Shown here: one piece after another, positions 35,808-44,613 of the stretch
Position numbering within the stretch: the stretch's first letter is position 1
Layout: each line of letters opens with the position of its first letter
From: Bacillus sp. AFS041924
GTDB taxonomy: Bacteria > Bacillota > Bacilli > Bacillales > Bacillaceae_G
DNA length: 61,849 nucleotides
Direction of reading: 5' to 3'
Assembly (NCBI RefSeq): GCF_002577195.1
Contig: NZ_NULG01000045.1
Coordinates: 1-61,849, forward strand
Notes under the pieces: generated by a model
The model's database searches: none
Told to the model about the DNA's origin: nothing
What the model saw: the letters and a program-made list of their open reading frames with translations, nothing else
Translations under genes and position numbers: made by a program

Positions 35808-36062
35808 TCACTGTGCGGATTTAATTACTAGAGAGTTGAATTTGTAATTGGAGAAACAAAAAAACGAAAAATGGCATATCGTTAAGCCGAAATAAAGGAT
35901 GAAATAAAAAAGCAATATTTTATCAAGTTTCACAAAACCAACTTTATTATAAGAAAGTGCCAATGTTAAATAGTGTAAATCATATCCTTGTAATAATGTA
36001 AGTACGTAAATGATCAAGAAACAAAAAAATGATAACAAAATAAAGATAAATAGTTCTTTCAT
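35808..36062 (-). CDS. Small hydrophobic membrane protein, unknown
   Basis: An 84-residue protein, very rich in Phe, Leu and Tyr, with two predicted membrane helices (FIFILLSFFCFLIIYVLTLL and LLFYFILYFGLTICHFSFF). AAAAAGGAG lies eight bases before the ATG, which makes translation credible. It stands alone upstream of the protease gene on the same strand with a gap of 287 bases. I do not recognise the family. Confidence 0.6.
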   Translation of the reverse strand: MKELFIFILLSFFCFLIIYVLTLLQGYDLHYLTLALSYNKVGFVKLDKILLFYFILYFGLTICHFSFFCFSNYKFNSLVIKSAQ

Positions 36063-36548
36063 TCGTAAAACTCCTTTTTATGAGTATTATGAGGAATTTG
36101 ATGTAATTTTACTCAGATAAAATTGCTTAGCGAATAAGAACCTATGTTAAAAATCCTAAAGTGATACATTCAACTCTTTAGGATTTTTTTTGGAAGTCGA
36201 AGTATTAAATTATGTTAAGAAAGTATTGATAAACTATAACTTTATAATTTTTAAGTGAAGAAAACGATAAGAATACTAATCATTATATTTCTTAAAACGA
36301 GTAGAAATTTGTATTTAAACGGGATTTAATAAAGTAAACTGTAGAGAATGAAATTTATTAGTTTACTCTCAGTAAAATAAATAACCATTCATCTAACTAA
36401 AAAAATCTAACTGAATGAAATTTAAGTGAAAGTCATTTGAACTCAGGAATAAAATTACTTTTAAATTTATTTAGTAGATTAGCCGTTTCTAAACAAGTAC
36501 ATATTCATAGATTAAAAAGTGGATAAGTATTATTTGGGAGGTATCTTT
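36063..36548. other. Intergenic region
   Basis: Except for the terminator-like hairpin at 36148, I see no gene or clear operator. The sequence is strongly AT-rich. Confidence 0.4.
36148..36192 (+). terminator. Orphan terminator upstream of the CotS-like gene
   Basis: AAATCCTAAAG pairs with CTTTAGGATTT and is followed by TTTTT. No rightward gene lies before it in 36063-36148, so it may mark a small RNA, a lost gene, or a long leader of the gene at 36549. Confidence 0.6.
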
Positions 36549-37589
36549 TTGGACGCTTTTTTTAGTGATTTAGTAAAAAAAGTAATTGCAAATTACCCTT
36601 TAGAAGTTAAACAAAAATCTTTAGAATTCATTGATGAAAAAAAAGCTGAGTGGCCCATTGATACAAATATCGGCGAAGTTTTTTTGAAGAAAGTTATAAT
36701 TAATGAAATATATATTGAATTTATGATATATGTAGTCGACTATCTAAGAGATAATGGCGTATTTACACCTGAGGTATTAACAACAAAAATGGGTGAAGGT
36801 TTTGTTAAATATAAAGATGATTATTTTATGTTATTTGAAGCAGTTAATGGTAGAATTCCAGATTTTGAGAGTGAGGAAGATCTTAACATCATTATGAACG
36901 GGATTGCAACATTTCATAAGGCTTCAAAAGGAATGGAAATCACGCATGAACAATTTTCAACATTACAAACAGATTGGAAAAATGATTTAAAAAATAAATT
37001 TCTAAAATTAACAAAATGGAAAGACGAAAAAGCTAAAGCTAAACATCAAAATGAAGTCGATAAACTGTTTTTAAAGAATATAAATCAAATTTTAATGCAA
37101 TGTGAGAAAGCTCTTACCATAATCGAAAACTATTCAATTGCTGAATTAGGAGAAGAAAAAGAGAGCGACAAAACAATTTCCTATCAGAAATTTGATGAAA
37201 GAAATCTTACAATAGGAGAAGACGCCAATTTATATTTCCTTGATATGAGTTCATTAAAATTAGAATTACCAGTTCATGATCTAAGAAGAATTTTAAATAT
37301 GGTAATGAATAAAGAAAAAACTTGGAATGTAAAATTAATGATGAAAATGATTATCGCATATCAAGAAGTAAACCCGTTAACATGTTTGCAGCTCCGGTTT
37401 CTTAAAGCTGATCTATTGTTTCCTCATTTATTTTATGTGGTATTTTCGGAATATTATCATAACGATGGGATAATTACTATTAATGCAAGTCAATTTTCAC
37501 AAATGAAAAAAGTAATTACATTAGAATTAAGTAAAGAAAAAGCAATTTCATCCTTATTTGGACAAAAAAATGAAGCAATTAAAGATTAA
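36549..37589 (+). CDS. CotS/YutH-family spore coat protein (kinase-like fold, degenerate)
   Basis: About 346 residues related to the CotS/CotI/YtaA family of coat proteins with an aminoglycoside-phosphotransferase-like fold. The C-terminal half keeps the family layout (DLRRILNMVMNKEKTWNVKL, then AYQEVNPLT), but the usual H-x-D-x-x-x-x-N motif reads SYQKFDERNL and the metal aspartate region reads FLDMSSLKL, so catalysis is doubtful. Such proteins are assembled in the spore coat. The frame begins at a GTG at 36519, but GGGAGG lies seven bases before the TTG at 36549, which I choose. It is convergent with ger operon 2. Confidence 0.75.
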   Translation: MDAFFSDLVKKVIANYPLEVKQKSLEFIDEKKAEWPIDTNIGEVFLKKVIINEIYIEFMIYVVDYLRDNGVFTPEVLTTKMGEGFVKYKDDYFMLFEAVNGRIPDFESEEDLNIIMNGIATFHKASKGMEITHEQFSTLQTDWKNDLKNKFLKLTKWKDEKAKAKHQNEVDKLFLKNINQILMQCEKALTIIENYSIAELGEEKESDKTISYQKFDERNLTIGEDANLYFLDMSSLKLELPVHDLRRILNMVMNKEKTWNVKLMMKMIIAYQEVNPLTCLQLRFLKADLLFPHLFYVVFSEYYHNDGIITINASQFSQMKKVITLELSKEKAISSLFGQKNEAIKD

Positions 37590-37611
37590 TTCCGCTATAG
37601 ATTCATTAAAA

Positions 37612-37645
37612 AAGCTCAAATCCTTATAATTGATGGATTCGAGCT
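37612..37645. terminator. Terminator between the CotS-like gene and gerC
   Basis: AGCTC-AATCC pairs with GGATT-GAGCT (a mismatch in the stem), with A and T runs on the two sides for both directions. Confidence 0.7.
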
Positions 37646-37649
37646 ATTT

Positions 37650-38813
37650 TTATTTATTTTTTTTCTTTCCAATCATACCATAATCTCTAATTATAATATT
37701 AACATCGTAATTTATTTTGGCTTTACTAAATAGCTCATCCCAATTTTTACTCATTTTTTTCCACTTTTTTGGATTTTGAATTCTTACTTCATTGCCGAAA
37801 CCGGCAACATCTGATTTAAATTCAGTTTGTAGCTTTTTTGTTACATTTTCAACTATGTTTGTTACTACCTTTTCGGTTGCTTTTTCAATTTTTTTAACAT
37901 TTTTCTCTTCAAATGCAGAATTTAGTTTAGGGTTCCAATATTCTGCTATTCTACCTTCTGATTCAATTTTCACGTCAAAAGAGATTTTGTCACCTTTTAT
38001 ATGAGGTGTCACTTTACTTGTTATCGATTCAATTTGAAACCAAGTCGGTCCATCTGACTTTTTAGTGTATGCCTTTACAGATCCACCTTTGCCCTGAGCA
38101 GTAATCCAATTAATGCCGGCTACTTCTTGTGTATCAAGAGTGCCTATCATTTTATTTACCTTACCGTTAAAAATGGCACCGCCTGAAAACTTAGCACCTT
38201 TATCAGTTTTTTCTAATAATTGGAGGAGGAAGCTAGAACCAGAGTTCATTAATCCACCGATTTTTATTAAAGGTGTTTTATTGACTAATTCTAAAGTTGA
38301 TGATTCGTTAGCAATTTCAACGATTCGTAATGCAGGGATGATATTTGGTTCATTCGTTTCCAGTGCTTCACTAGCTTTGCCTTTTGCTATAAAAAGTAGC
38401 GTACTTCCACGGATATCAAGATCTCGGAAATATAAATCAGTAAGCTCACGTAGGTTTACTTCTCTAGCAAGTTCTTCACTAATGATAACACTTTTTTGAT
38501 GGGCTCCAAAAATGAATCCTTCTCTACTTAAAGTCGTTTCCCATCCAGATGGTTCTAACGAAATGCCTTCCCCAACCACATTTATATAAGGCTTTGCAGT
38601 ATTAACCCCACCTGATTTTGTGGTCATTGCCTCGGGGACAACATATTGTAGAGTCGACTTTAATTTACCGTTTTCATCTTTATCTATAGAAGAACCTACT
38701 ATAATGTTTAAGTCCTCGATTGGTCTACTACTCCAGCAACCTGATAATAATCCTAGAATAATTATATTAATAATTGAATTTATTACGATTCGTTTTAGCC
38801 TACATTTTCTCAT
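37650..38813 (-). CDS. Ger(x)C-family spore germination lipoprotein, C subunit
   Basis: A 387-residue GerAC-type protein. The lipobox LLSGCWSSRPI gives the lipidated cysteine at residue 26, and GSSIDKDENGK is typical of the N-terminal domain. It belongs to the second ger operon and overlaps gerB by 14 bases, so translation is coupled. Its sequence is clearly different from the GerC at 1328, which suggests a receptor with another ligand. It is the last gene of the operon, with a shared terminator downstream. Confidence 0.93.
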   Translation of the reverse strand: MRKCRLKRIVINSIINIIILGLLSGCWSSRPIEDLNIIVGSSIDKDENGKLKSTLQYVVPEAMTTKSGGVNTAKPYINVVGEGISLEPSGWETTLSREGFIFGAHQKSVIISEELAREVNLRELTDLYFRDLDIRGSTLLFIAKGKASEALETNEPNIIPALRIVEIANESSTLELVNKTPLIKIGGLMNSGSSFLLQLLEKTDKGAKFSGGAIFNGKVNKMIGTLDTQEVAGINWITAQGKGGSVKAYTKKSDGPTWFQIESITSKVTPHIKGDKISFDVKIESEGRIAEYWNPKLNSAFEEKNVKKIEKATEKVVTNIVENVTKKLQTEFKSDVAGFGNEVRIQNPKKWKKMSKNWDELFSKAKINYDVNIIIRDYGMIGKKKNK

Positions 38814-39903
38814 TTAATTTTTTCCTCACAAATGCTATCACTAGTAGGAGTATTGGGACAATACCAAATAAATAAAATGCAGTATTTCCGATTAAATCGG
38901 CCATTTTAAAAGTTTCATTTATATCTCTTGGAATCATAGCGATAATGTAAATAAATGGAAGCGTGCCAAACAGAAAAGGTTGAATTCTTTTTTTATTAAA
39001 AACTTGAGCCATACCTAGAGTACAAATATAAAATGCAATGATATAAGTGGCAAAAATTTGCATGATCCAAATAACTAGAAGTAATGAGTCAAATCTTTCT
39101 ACAATTAGACCTTGTATATCATAGCTGCGAATATAAGTAAGTACGGGCCAAGTTTGCAATAAAACACCATCTACTGAGAAAGCTCCGACTACTGCAACAA
39201 CAGTAATCGAATAAAAAACAAATGGTATACCTATGCCAAACATAATTGATTTTGATACTTTCGTTTTATCCTTCATAAACATAAAAATAAATAAAATCAC
39301 TTCAAAACCTGAAAATGAAAGGGATGTTGTTTTAAGCCCATTCAGGACAGGCTTGATCCCATTTCCAAGGACTGGCCGTAGATTGTCTATATTAATGATT
39401 CCTATACCTAAAAAAATAACTAATAAAAAGAAAAATACTGTGATTGGAAAAATAATTTCTAACATTCGAGCAATTGGGTTGATCCCCCCTAGAACTATAT
39501 ATAAACCAATCCACAAGAACGGAATTAAAATAGCCCAAGAAGGAGTACCTTGTAGTAAGAACAATCTAGTAGTTTCTGACATTACCCGAACCTCTAAAGC
39601 TGATAGACAAGTATAATAAATGATCATTATGATACCTAATGGAATTCCTAGCCATTTACCAATAATTTTTTGAGTAAATTGAAAATATGTTTCATTCGGA
39701 TATTGTTTACACAGCATAACTAGTAAAAAGACTAAGAGTAAAATTAACAATCCGGATATGATGACAGAAATCCAACCATCTGGCGTTTTTACTTTGTCGG
39801 TAATCGTTCTTGGTAAGATTAAAATACCTGCACCAAAAATAAAATTGACCATTAGCATGACAGTTTGATTCGTTGAAATACGATCAATAGGTTCTGAATT
39901 CAT
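38800..39903 (-). CDS. GerAB/YndE-family germinant receptor, B subunit
   Basis: A 367-residue integral membrane protein with about ten helices. The N-terminus has the family's FIFGAGILILPRTI motif near residues 22-36, and WISVIISGLLILLLVFLLVM follows. It is the germinant-binding subunit by analogy with GerAB. AAAGGAGGCG lies a few bases before the ATG. It sits between gerA (21 bases upstream) and gerC (14-base overlap). Confidence 0.93.
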   Translation of the reverse strand: MNSEPIDRISTNQTVMLMVNFIFGAGILILPRTITDKVKTPDGWISVIISGLLILLLVFLLVMLCKQYPNETYFQFTQKIIGKWLGIPLGIIMIIYYTCLSALEVRVMSETTRLFLLQGTPSWAILIPFLWIGLYIVLGGINPIARMLEIIFPITVFFFLLVIFLGIGIINIDNLRPVLGNGIKPVLNGLKTTSLSFSGFEVILFIFMFMKDKTKVSKSIMFGIGIPFVFYSITVVAVVGAFSVDGVLLQTWPVLTYIRSYDIQGLIVERFDSLLLVIWIMQIFATYIIAFYICTLGMAQVFNKKRIQPFLFGTLPFIYIIAMIPRDINETFKMADLIGNTAFYLFGIVPILLLVIAFVRKKLNEKM

Positions 39904-39924
39904 CAGTACGCCTCCTTTCTTATA

Positions 39925-41457
39925 CTATTTCATCCTTCTTGTTCTTTTTGGCTGCGTACTTTTTGGTCTATTTTTCATCATAAATGATGGAGCTCTTAAG
40001 ATGAAATCTTTCCAATCGCTAAATCTAATTGGAGCAGCAGGACTTAGATAAGGGACTCCAAAGCTTTTAAGTTTAACTAAATGACTACATAGTAAAAGGA
40101 AAAATAAAATGACTCCATATAATCCAAATATACTTGCAAAAATCATGGAAACAAAACGAAGCATACGCAGCGCAATTCCTACATTATATTGCGGTAGAGT
40201 AAAGGAGGCAATTGCTGTTACTGCTACTACAATAACCATAATTGTACTTACAATACCTGCTTCAACTGCTGCCTGACCAATAATTAACCCACCAACTATT
40301 CCTAAAGATTGTCCAATCGGTTTTGGTAAACGAAGTCCGGCTTCCCTTAATACTTCAATCGAGACTTCCATAATAAGTGCTTCAATTAATGGAGGAAATG
40401 GTACGCCACCTCTAGTAGCTGCTATATGAAATACTAGCTTAGTTGGAATTAAACCTTGATGAAAAGAAATAAAAGCAATGTATAAGGATGGAGCAAATAA
40501 AGCAATAAAACATGACAGATATCGTAATAATCGGACTAAGGTTGCAGCATACCATCTCTCATAATAATCTTCTGGAGATTGTATTAACATTTGAAAAGTT
40601 ACAGGGGCGATCAGCGCAAACGGTGAACCATCTAATAAAATGGCAACTCGACCTTCCATTAAAGCACTAATAACCCGGTCAGGACGTTCGGTACTTTGAA
40701 TCTGAGGAAAAGGACTTAAGTAATTATCTTCTATTAACTGTTCGATATAACCAGAATCGGGAGCGCTATCAATTTCAATTCTTTTAATTCTTTTTTTTAC
40801 TTCTTCAATCAGTTTAGAATCCGCAATACCTGAAATATAAGCTATGACTAATTCTTTTTTTGAAACTTCACCAATCTCAATTCCAATCATAGTTAAATCT
40901 GGATTTTTACCAGAGCGTCTTAATAAGGCGGTATTATCTGCTAAATTTTCAACAAAGCCAAGTCTTGGACCACGAACTAGTGCCTCGGATTCAGGTTCAT
41001 TTATATCTCTTGATTTTGTAAGTGCTTCACCTATTAAAAAGCACTCAGGAATACCATCTACTAACAAAGCAATTGAGCCAAATAGAATATCTGATTTTAA
41101 TTTTTTATAAGTAGTGACACCTTCAATCGTACAAACAGTGAGTGTTCGCTCTTTAATAAATCTTTTAATATCAATTTCACTCAGAGAGTCCCCATTTTTT
41201 ATTTGATTCGTGGCAATGGTAGTAAGTCCCGTCATTAATTCGCCCATTATATGCCTTTGAATTAAGTCTGCATTAGATAAGCCATCAATAAAAATGATTG
41301 CAAGTTGAATATCTGTATCACCTAATAGAAATTCTCTAAACTTTACATCAGAATTATGTCCGATTTCATTAAAAAGCCAACCTAAATTTACTTGGAGATT
41401 ACTGGACAAATACTCATTATTATTTTGTGTTTCATTAATTAGAGATTCCTGATTCAT
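39925..41457 (-). CDS. GerAA/GerA-family spore germination protein, A subunit
   Basis: About 510 residues. The soluble N-terminal half includes PFPQIQSTERPDRVISALME, the family signature, and the C-terminal half carries about five membrane helices with GGVPFPPLIEALIMEVSIEV and GLRLPKPIGQSLGIVGGLIIG. The frame is open from an ATG at 41478, six bases after the stop of the small gene upstream; GGAG stands seven bases before the ATG at 41457, so I prefer that one, but both are possible. It forms the channel-type A subunit of a second receptor. The sequence around FPPLIEA is closer to the gene at 3528 than to the solitary gerA at 12339. Confidence 0.94.
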   Translation of the reverse strand: MNQESLINETQNNNEYLSSNLQVNLGWLFNEIGHNSDVKFREFLLGDTDIQLAIIFIDGLSNADLIQRHIMGELMTGLTTIATNQIKNGDSLSEIDIKRFIKERTLTVCTIEGVTTYKKLKSDILFGSIALLVDGIPECFLIGEALTKSRDINEPESEALVRGPRLGFVENLADNTALLRRSGKNPDLTMIGIEIGEVSKKELVIAYISGIADSKLIEEVKKRIKRIEIDSAPDSGYIEQLIEDNYLSPFPQIQSTERPDRVISALMEGRVAILLDGSPFALIAPVTFQMLIQSPEDYYERWYAATLVRLLRYLSCFIALFAPSLYIAFISFHQGLIPTKLVFHIAATRGGVPFPPLIEALIMEVSIEVLREAGLRLPKPIGQSLGIVGGLIIGQAAVEAGIVSTIMVIVVAVTAIASFTLPQYNVGIALRMLRFVSMIFASIFGLYGVILFFLLLCSHLVKLKSFGVPYLSPAAPIRFSDWKDFILRAPSFMMKNRPKSTQPKRTRRMK

Positions 41458-41483
41458 TTTGGATCTCCACTGTTTCATCTAAA

Positions 41484-41609
41484 TCACTCTTTCTCCATAA
41501 GATGAACCCATTTAAAAAACTTCCATAAACCTAAAGGAACGATAAAAGTAACAAAAGCTTGGATAAAAATTGGATATTCAGGAATTAGTGAAATAATCTT
41601 TTTGAACAT
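41484..41609 (-). CDS. 41-residue membrane peptide at the head of ger operon 2
   Basis: A short frame starting MFKKIISLIPEYPIFIQAFV and ending WVHLMEKE, with one membrane segment (about residues 9-33). GGGGATGA lies a few bases before the ATG, the stop is six bases before the first possible start of gerA, and the sigma-G-like promoter lies 40 bases upstream, so it would be the first gene of the operon. Small membrane D subunits occur in some ger operons, but this peptide is shorter than the two-helix ones I know of. No such gene precedes ger operon 1. Confidence 0.6.
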   Translation of the reverse strand: MFKKIISLIPEYPIFIQAFVTFIVPLGLWKFFKWVHLMEKE

Positions 41610-41932
41610 TTAATCATCCCCAATATGTAATTTAGAAAAATATAAAGGTATTATTTCCCACAATAGGAAAAGAATGCAGATGGACGTAAAAATAGCAGGA
41701 TCTTTAAAACTTATGAGGAAAGTCTTTTAAATTATTTTTCCTTACTATGCTTTATAAATTAATTAATTTTAATTAAATAATTGAATATTTCCTATTTTAA
41801 AAAAATGGCAAAATAGTATAATTAACCTAATAGACCTGTGCGATAATACCTAATTGTTTATTTTTTTATCTAGACAAAAGGTTGGGAGCGATGAAATAAA
41901 AAGATTATTACCAAGTATGGAAAGGAAAGCTT
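41610..41932. other. Divergent promoter region between ger operon 2 and the TPR regulator
   Basis: Apart from the sigma-G-like promoter at 41649 I can name no site here; it is very AT-rich. Confidence 0.4.
41649..41678 (-). promoter_or_regulatory. Sigma-G-like forespore promoter of ger operon 2
   Basis: On the minus strand TGCATT is followed after 17 bases by AATAATA, with the same spacing and the same -10 heptamer as at ger operon 1. It lies 40 bases before the start of the 41-residue peptide. Confidence 0.5.
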
Positions 41933-43213
41933 ATGAATCAGATACTTCTATATGATTTTCTTACATTAATGAATGACAAAAATTGGAATAAAGCTGATTT
42001 AGCTAAATATTCTGGAATCCATATTAGTGATATTAGTAGAGTATTTAATAATAAAAAGCCACTTTCTTTGCATTATTTAGATGCAATTACAAAAGCGTTC
42101 GGTTTGGAAGAAGGGCATTTTTACTCGAGCTATACGCAATTATGCTTTAATCAGAATCGATATTTAGATAAACGAAGAAGTGTAGCGTTTATTTATAAAT
42201 GTGCAATAAATGGATTTAATAAAGAGCTAGATTTTATCGTTTCAGAAATGTTAGAAGAAAAATCTAAAACGATTCGTACAAAAAATTTGCAGAATTTATA
42301 TGAAATTGCTGAAAAGTTATTTGCTGAAGGAAAAGAGCAAGAGGCTTTGCCTTTGTATGAAATCATTATTCATCATATGCCAGATCAAACAGCAGAGGAA
42401 GTCGCTATAAGCTATTTTAGAAAGTACTATTTAAATAGATTAACAAAAGATGGGCCTTCTACACTTGTCCATGTACTTGAATATGTGAGCTATATGCCAG
42501 ACGATTTTCAGGAATTAACAATTTTATGGATTACAGCTACTTACTATATGTTAAAACAGTGGGACAAAGTACTTCATTATGCTAAACGATTAGAAAAAAT
42601 GGCAAAGAATGAAAAACATTTTGGTTATGCGTTAGTATATCAAGGATTTGCTTTAAACAGGTTAAGTAATTCAATCGATGAAGTACTTGAAATTATAGCA
42701 GAATATGGTAAGCTAAATGACTTTTTTGCAGAAGCTGCAATCGGTAATCGTTATGTTACATTACTTGATTTTGGCGAGTTACACTATGTTGATGAATACT
42801 ACAATTGGATTAAAGACCGTGTTGATTTATATGTCGGCATCCCGAGAATTATCGAATCCTATGTAAAATTAGGCAGATTAGAAGATGCTGCAGAATTGAT
42901 CAAAATTCATGAAAATTTGATTATTGAAATGGCCAATAGTTCTAATTTGTATAAACAGCAATTGTATTTGGACTTCGGCTATGCACAATCACTTTTAAAA
43001 TGTGAAAAGAAGAATTATATTGAAGGTTTAACAGATTTAATTAGTGTGGCTAGAAGAGTTAAAAATGCAGGTATTATAGAGAAATTTAAACTATGCTTAT
43101 TAGCAATATGGCATTATAGAGATTTTTTAACTGATCAATTAAATGAAGAATATATTCATATGTTAAGTGATGATAAAAGTCAAATGAGTAATATGTACGT
43201 TATGAGCCCATAA
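41933..43213 (+). CDS. XRE-type helix-turn-helix protein with TPR-like helical repeats
   Basis: A 426-residue protein. Residues 1-60 form a Cro/CI-type domain (WNKADLAKYSGIHISDISRV, then NKKPLSLHYLDAITKAFGLE). Residues about 100-400 consist of helical hairpins such as LYEIAEKLFAEGKEQEALPL, typical of TPR repeats. The architecture recalls the RRNPP regulators (PlcR, NprR, AimR), which bind secreted peptides, but I found no peptide gene downstream before the terminator at 43289. GGAAAGGAAAG precedes the ATG. Similar orphan regulators are common in Bacillus; the target is unknown. Confidence 0.78.
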   Translation: MNQILLYDFLTLMNDKNWNKADLAKYSGIHISDISRVFNNKKPLSLHYLDAITKAFGLEEGHFYSSYTQLCFNQNRYLDKRRSVAFIYKCAINGFNKELDFIVSEMLEEKSKTIRTKNLQNLYEIAEKLFAEGKEQEALPLYEIIIHHMPDQTAEEVAISYFRKYYLNRLTKDGPSTLVHVLEYVSYMPDDFQELTILWITATYYMLKQWDKVLHYAKRLEKMAKNEKHFGYALVYQGFALNRLSNSIDEVLEIIAEYGKLNDFFAEAAIGNRYVTLLDFGELHYVDEYYNWIKDRVDLYVGIPRIIESYVKLGRLEDAAELIKIHENLIIEMANSSNLYKQQLYLDFGYAQSLLKCEKKNYIEGLTDLISVARRVKNAGIIEKFKLCLLAIWHYRDFLTDQLNEEYIHMLSDDKSQMSNMYVMSP

Positions 43214-43288
43214 ATTTGGCTTATTTTTTGGATTCCAGTTACCATTCTCTGTAGATTTAGAAAGTGATTCACTTCGAAAATACGAATA

Positions 43289-43326
43289 AACCACAAGGAA
43301 ATTGTGATCCTTGTGGTTATTTTCAT
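43289..43326. terminator. Bidirectional terminator
   Basis: AACCACAAGGA pairs with TCCTTGTGGTT, followed by ATTTTCATTTCT. It separates convergent genes. Confidence 0.7.
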
Positions 43327-43349
43327 TTCTAGTCTACTAGTTTGATCCT

Positions 43350-44381
43350 CTAGTTAATCTTTTTATATTCCTTAAACCATTCTACGAATTTAGCAATGCC
43401 TTCTTCAATTGAAGTAGTCGGGCTATATTGAATGTCTTGTACGAGCTGATCAATATCTGCATATGTTTCAAGTACCTCTCCTGAAATCATTGGCAATAAT
43501 CGAATATTTGCTTTTATACCAAGTTTCTCTTCTAAAACCTCAATAAAATAGTTTAATTTTACTGGGCTATGGTTACCGATATTATAAAGCTTATAGTATG
43601 AGGAAGATTCATTTGGTGGTCCATTTTTAATGATTCTTACAATTGATTCAACTACATCATCAATATAAGTAAAATCACGTTTCATATTTCCATAATTATA
43701 AACATCTATTGGTTTTCCGTTTATAATTGAGTTCGCGAATTTATAAAGTGCCATATCTGGTCTACCCCATGGTCCATAGACAGTAAAAAAACGTAATCCG
43801 GTAGTAGGTAGATTAAACGTATGACTGTAAGAATGTGCCATTAATTCATTCGATTTTTTTGTAGCTGCATATAAACTAATTGGTTCGTCAACCCGATCAT
43901 TAATTGAAGAGGGAGTTGTTTTATTGTTACCGTAAACCGAGCTTGAAGAGGCGTATATGAGGTGTTTAATTTGATGATTTTTACAGCACTCTAATATATT
44001 GGCAAAACCTACAAGGTTTGATTGAATATATGAACTTGGATTTTCTAAGCTATATCGAACTCCAGCCTGTGCTGCTAGATTAATAACGATATCGAAGTCA
44101 TTTTGTTCAAAGAGTTCATTTAATAGGTCCATCTTATCAATCGAACCATGTGAAAAACTAAAGTTCTTATATTTTTTTAAAAGATCCAATCTATCATATT
44201 TTAGACTTTGATCATAGTAATCATTTATATTATCAATGCCTACAATTAGGAAGCCTTCTTCTAATAGTCGGCGACTTAAATGGAATCCAATGAATCCAGC
44301 ACATCCAGTAATCAAGATGCGCTTAGCATCAGTTTTATGAATGATAAAAACCTCCTTACCTAACAAGAGTTGCAATATCAT
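43350..44381 (-). CDS. UDP-glucuronate 4-epimerase-type SDR enzyme
   Basis: A 343-residue extended short-chain dehydrogenase. NAD binding is shown by ILITGCAGFIGFHLSRRLLE, the active site by SSSSVYG and YAATKKSNE, and DNINDYYDQSLKYDRL is typical of UDP-glucuronate epimerases, which make UDP-galacturonate. With gtaB and ugd at 47733-49950 it completes a route from UDP-glucose. The first ATG is at 44381, but the strong ribosome site AAGGAGG lies inside that frame, eight bases before an ATT codon at 44342; translation may start there, which would also trim 13 unconserved residues. A weak site (AAAGTGA) precedes the ATG. Confidence 0.88.
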   Translation of the reverse strand: MILQLLLGKEVFIIHKTDAKRILITGCAGFIGFHLSRRLLEEGFLIVGIDNINDYYDQSLKYDRLDLLKKYKNFSFSHGSIDKMDLLNELFEQNDFDIVINLAAQAGVRYSLENPSSYIQSNLVGFANILECCKNHQIKHLIYASSSSVYGNNKTTPSSINDRVDEPISLYAATKKSNELMAHSYSHTFNLPTTGLRFFTVYGPWGRPDMALYKFANSIINGKPIDVYNYGNMKRDFTYIDDVVESIVRIIKNGPPNESSSYYKLYNIGNHSPVKLNYFIEVLEEKLGIKANIRLLPMISGEVLETYADIDQLVQDIQYSPTTSIEEGIAKFVEWFKEYKKIN

Positions 44382-44552
44382 ATGTCACTTTAAACGACAA
44401 AGTTCGAATTCAAGAAGAAATATGTATATAACTAGATAATGAAAATCTTTTTACTAGAATAAACAAATACCCTCACAATACTTGTACTAAATCATATTAT
44501 TACAATAGGTCTTAACTCACTTAGAGCATAAAAGTATAGTTAATAACGTATT

Positions 44553-44587
44553 ACATTTCATTTAATTTGAAATGTGAATTTTTTTAT
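44553..44587 (+). terminator. Terminator-like hairpin just upstream of the CotS gene
   Basis: ACATTTCA pairs with TGAAATGT and is followed after three bases by seven T. It ends about 27 bases before the TTG start of the next gene, with no rightward gene before it, so it could be an attenuator. Confidence 0.55.
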
Positions 44588-44613
44588 GGGCTCTAAAAAG
44601 TAGGAGGGAGAAA

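Noticed and set aside
43214-43349. Signal peptide gene for the TPR regulator
   Set aside because: No frame with a ribosome site and secretion-type N-terminus was found between the gene and its terminator.
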